From contig NZ_BBWZ01000038.1 of the NCBI RefSeq assembly GCF_001015055.1, positions 1 to 48,495 of the forward strand: DNA of 48,495 nt. Reading direction: 5' to 3'. The translations under genes were made by a program, and so were the position numbers. This document shows, one piece after another, positions 46,169 through 48,495 of the stretch. Each line of letters begins with the position of its first letter. Position 1 is the stretch's first letter. This DNA comes from Aneurinibacillus tyrosinisolvens. GTDB lineage: Bacteria; Bacillota; Bacilli; Aneurinibacillales; Aneurinibacillaceae. The notes beneath the pieces were generated by a model that had not been told where the DNA came from, searched no databases, and was given only the letters and a program-made list of their open reading frames with translations.

Positions 46169-48133
46169 ATGACACTGCATAAAAAAACATTGCTTCTTAT
46201 TAGTGTCACGATTATAGGGCTGCTTACTGTTCTTTATTTCACGCTGCGCTTTATTTTATTAGAGAACTTCGAACAGGTAGAGCGGCAAATAGTGAAAACG
46301 AACGTAGAGCGAGCGTGCAATGCTTTGAATAATACAATTCAGGGTCTGGATAGCTTCGCAACGGACTATGGAGGTTCGGATGATACATACCGATTTGTTG
46401 TTGATAGGAACAGGCAATATATTGCATCCGTTTTAAATGACGATACCTTTAGTAAAAATAGATTCAACCTGCTTCTTATGATTAATTCTTCAGGTCGAAT
46501 CTTATATGCAAAAGCATTTGATACCCGCAACAAGAAGCAGGTACCGCTCCCGAATGAATTAAAAACCCGCGATTTCTCTAAAGGCTTCGTTGTACAGCAT
46601 AAAAATATAAATAGCAGTATAACAGGTATAATAAATTTATCGGAAGGACCGATGCTGGTGGCAGCGCGGCCTATTCTAACGAGTGAATATAAAGGACCGG
46701 TAAGAGGAACGCTCGTTATAGGCCGGTATCTGGATGACTTAGAGGTAAAGAAAATTGCTTCCATGACCAACCTGGCTATCGGAATGAAGAGGTTTGAAGA
46801 TAAACATCTCTCCTCCGATTTTCTAGAAGCCAAAAAGGGTTTAGCGGGATCGAGTGGGATCTTTGTCAAACCAACAGGTCAGAACACCATTTCGGGGTAT
46901 ATGCTGTGGCGTGACATATATGGGAATCCAGCCTTGCTAATAAAGGTAGACAGGCCGCGCGATATATACAGCAAAGGGCAGCTCGGTATGCTCTGTTTTC
47001 TCATTGCTCTTCTTCTGGCTGGCCTTGTTTTTGCGCTGGTGACTTTATTTATTGTCGAAAGAGTCATTTTGTCAAAGGTAGGCTCTCTTAACCGAAGTGT
47101 ACGTGATATTGAGCAGTGGAGGGATCTTTCCGCTCGTATTGCTATAGAGGGGCGAGATGAGATAGCGGGGCTTGCTATTCAAATCAACCGCATGCTCGCG
47201 GCTCTGGAGAAATCCAGTAAGGAAATTCATTTGAATGAAGAGAAGCTGCGGCGGGTTACGGACTCAACGCTTGATCTTATTTGTGAAATTAATGGAAGGG
47301 GAGAATTTATTTACAATAATTCTGCTTACAAGAATATATTGGGGTACAGCCTGAGTGAGTTAGCCGGGGATTCTATATACAGGCGAATTCATCGGGAAGA
47401 TGTGGCCGGTGTGCGTGCCGCTATACAGCGATCGCTGACGGCAAGAAGTACAGGCAGAATGGAATTTCGCCATAGGCATAAAGGTGGACAATATTTATGG
47501 ATGGAGGTAATCGGCAATCCTCTTTTTGATGAGAACGGAAAGTATACAGGAGCGATCCTTACGATGAGAGAAGTAACGGAACGGAAGCTTGCTGAGGAGC
47601 AAATCCGGTACCAGGCATATTATGATCAGCTTACTGGGCTGCCAAATCGGAATCTGTTTTATGATCGGTTTTCGATCGCATTGGCGCAGGCAAAGAGAAA
47701 TGAACAAATGCTGGCGGTTATGTTTCTTGACCTGGATGGCTTTAAGCTTGTCAATGATACATACGGGCATGATGTCGGGGATTTTCTTCTACAGGCAGCC
47801 GCCAGCCGCCTGAGGGGATGTGTACGTGCAGGGGATACGGTTGCAAGGCTGGGGGGCGACGAGTTTACGATTATTCTTGAAGGAATTCAGCAGGCGGCAG
47901 ACGCTTCCGCTGTGGCCAAAAAAATTATTACTACATTAGAGGAGCCTTTTTTATTAAGTGGAAATGAGCTCAGGGTGACAACAAGTATAGGTATTAGCGT
48001 ATATCCACACAGCGGGGAAGAAATGGAATCACTTGTTAAAAACGCCGACTCCGCCATGTATGAGGCAAAACAGTGTGGGAAAAACCAATACCAATTCCAT
48101 GAACTTGCCGCGCAAGGCAATATTTTTGTATAA
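46169..48133 (+). CDS. Membrane diguanylate cyclase with CHASE4-like, HAMP, PAS and GGDEF domains
   Basis: The 654-residue protein should sense an extracellular signal and make c-di-GMP. An N-terminal membrane segment (about 7-27), an extracellular CHASE4-like domain (about 30-265, with FATDYGG), a second membrane segment (about 272-298), HAMP (to about 350) and PAS-PAC (about 362-485) come in order. The GGDEF domain follows, with an intact LGGDEF (GGDEF at 562-566) and RAGD five residues before it, the inhibitory I-site RxxD. No EAL domain follows, so it is a synthase only. ATG 46169 is preferred; ATG 46154 in frame is possible, as both have weak ribosome-binding sites. It stands alone between phoU and an rRNA operon. 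Confidence 0.9.
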   Translation: MTLHKKTLLLISVTIIGLLTVLYFTLRFILLENFEQVERQIVKTNVERACNALNNTIQGLDSFATDYGGSDDTYRFVVDRNRQYIASVLNDDTFSKNRFNLLLMINSSGRILYAKAFDTRNKKQVPLPNELKTRDFSKGFVVQHKNINSSITGIINLSEGPMLVAARPILTSEYKGPVRGTLVIGRYLDDLEVKKIASMTNLAIGMKRFEDKHLSSDFLEAKKGLAGSSGIFVKPTGQNTISGYMLWRDIYGNPALLIKVDRPRDIYSKGQLGMLCFLIALLLAGLVFALVTLFIVERVILSKVGSLNRSVRDIEQWRDLSARIAIEGRDEIAGLAIQINRMLAALEKSSKEIHLNEEKLRRVTDSTLDLICEINGRGEFIYNNSAYKNILGYSLSELAGDSIYRRIHREDVAGVRAAIQRSLTARSTGRMEFRHRHKGGQYLWMEVIGNPLFDENGKYTGAILTMREVTERKLAEEQIRYQAYYDQLTGLPNRNLFYDRFSIALAQAKRNEQMLAVMFLDLDGFKLVNDTYGHDVGDFLLQAAASRLRGCVRAGDTVARLGGDEFTIILEGIQQAADASAVAKKIITTLEEPFLLSGNELRVTTSIGISVYPHSGEEMESLVKNADSAMYEAKQCGKNQYQFHELAAQGNIFV

Positions 48134-48135
48134 AG

Positions 48136-48159
48136 GAAAGTGTATGTTGCTTTAAAGTC
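48136..48159 (+). repeat. 24-bp dispersed repeat, copy 2
   Basis: This is identical to 14247-14270 (begins GAAAGTGTATG, ends CTTTAAAGTC). It begins three bases after the stop codon of the diguanylate cyclase gene and runs into the hairpin at 48158. Confidence 0.85.
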
Positions 48160-48227
48160 ATGATAAAGTTTTTGTTAGGCAGCTGCAGGATATAATGGCA
48201 GCAAACCGACAACATGATTAATTTTTT
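48158..48227 (+). terminator. Nested hairpin, probable terminator after the diguanylate cyclase gene
   Basis: TCATG/CATGA (48158-48162 and 48213-48217), TTGT/ACAA (48172-48175 and 48209-48212) and GCTGC/GCAGC (48182-48186 and 48198-48202) nest in one structure, followed by ATTTTTT. The multi-loop shape is unusual for a terminator. The apical loop contains TATAAT. Confidence 0.45.
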
Positions 48228-48244
48228 ATGGTTTATATTTCCTC

Positions 48245-48273
48245 TTTTCATTGCCGTAACGGTGTGATATATT
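48245..48273 (+). promoter_or_regulatory. rRNA operon promoter P1
   Basis: TTTTCA (48245-48250), a 17-bp spacer and TATATT (48268-48273). The sequence just after (AAGGTCGCC..AACGACAGCG) resembles that after P2. Confidence 0.6.
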
Positions 48274-48354
48274 ATTAAGGTCGCCAATTAAACGACAGCG
48301 AAATAAAATGGCTATCTTTTAAATGGCCAGCAAAAAATAACAACAAATAAGTTG

Positions 48355-48383
48355 TTGCAATTTGCCTGGTGATTTGATAAGAT
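48355..48383 (+). promoter_or_regulatory. rRNA operon promoter P2
   Basis: TTGCAA (48355-48360), a 17-bp spacer and TAAGAT (48378-48383), about 110 bp after P1. Downstream AAAGTCGCC..GAACGAGCG repeats the P1 start region. Tandem promoters are typical of Bacillales rRNA operons. Confidence 0.7.
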
Positions 48384-48426
48384 ATAAAAGTCGCCGCGTG
48401 AACGAGCGGATGACGCTGAAATAATA

Positions 48427-48446
48427 GTTCCTTGAAAACTGAACAG
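48427..48446 (+). promoter_or_regulatory. rRNA leader boxA-like antitermination region
   Basis: GTTCCTTGAAAACTGAACAG is close to the segment found in Bacillus rRNA leaders and spacers (CTTTGAAAACTGAACA), which carries boxA and processing sequences. The window ends before 16S rRNA. The call as rRNA leader rests on this motif and the tandem promoters. Confidence 0.65.
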
Positions 48447-48495
48447 TGAAACTTCGAATGTGTGCGAGTTAAATTTTTATCCGGCAACATGACTG

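Overview
The window is a low-to-moderate GC Firmicutes chromosome segment. Gene order and protein sequences point to the Bacillales, most likely the Paenibacillaceae and an Aneurinibacillus/Brevibacillus-like organism. The genus is an inference from protein resemblance; the order is well supported by the classic Bacillus block ctsR-mcsA-mcsB-clpC-radA-disA-(pssA-carD)-yacL-ispD-ispF-gltX-cysE-cysS-mrnC-rlmB-rae1-sigH-rpmG-secE-nusG-rplKAJL-rpoBC-rplGB-rpsL-rpsG-fusA-tuf.

Layout. 1-480: a terminator, a structured RNA-like element and a Pho-box promoter. 489-4305: high-affinity phosphate transporter pstSCAB. 4399-5082: HAD phosphatase. 5219-9955: CtsR-controlled protein quality-control operon. 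10066-13360: radA, disA and pssA. 13361-14452: a terminator-rich stretch around carD, including a second copy of the RNA-like element. 14453-18259: yacL, the isoprenoid genes ispD and ispF, and gltX, which carries a frameshift here. 18265-22356: a cysteine T-box and cysE-cysS-mrnC-rlmB-rae1. 22362-39940: sigH, the secE/nusG group, ribosomal proteins, RNA polymerase and elongation factors, with recognisable promoters and leaders. 39946-43669: a selenium cluster, with mnmH divergent from selD-selA. 43677-44864: an FtsW/SpoVE-type protein on the minus strand. 44983-45786: phoU with its own Pho boxes. 46169-48133: a CHASE4-like/HAMP/PAS/GGDEF diguanylate cyclase. 48245-48495: tandem promoters and leader of an rRNA operon whose 16S gene lies beyond the window.

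Most of the window is core genome with no phage, IS element, CRISPR array or tRNA that I could recognise. The most informative points are these: (i) selD is itself a selenoprotein gene, with an in-frame UGA at codon 17 followed by a potential SECIS hairpin, so ordinary gene calling truncates it; (ii) two intergenic copies of a terminator-ended structured RNA element (about 76-227 and 14282-14372) share a near-identical loop and show a compensatory base-pair change, and I do not recognise the family; (iii) phoU is separated from pstSCAB by about 41 kb, yet both have four 11-bp-spaced Pho-box-like repeats; (iv) gltX, expected to be essential, is broken by a one-base frameshift near 18043; (v) the nusG Shine-Dalgarno sequence is only properly spaced if a small hairpin forms.

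Functionally the window joins phosphate uptake and its regulator, heat-shock proteolysis, c-di-AMP and c-di-GMP signalling, the translation and transcription machinery, and selenium use (selenocysteine and 2-selenouridine).
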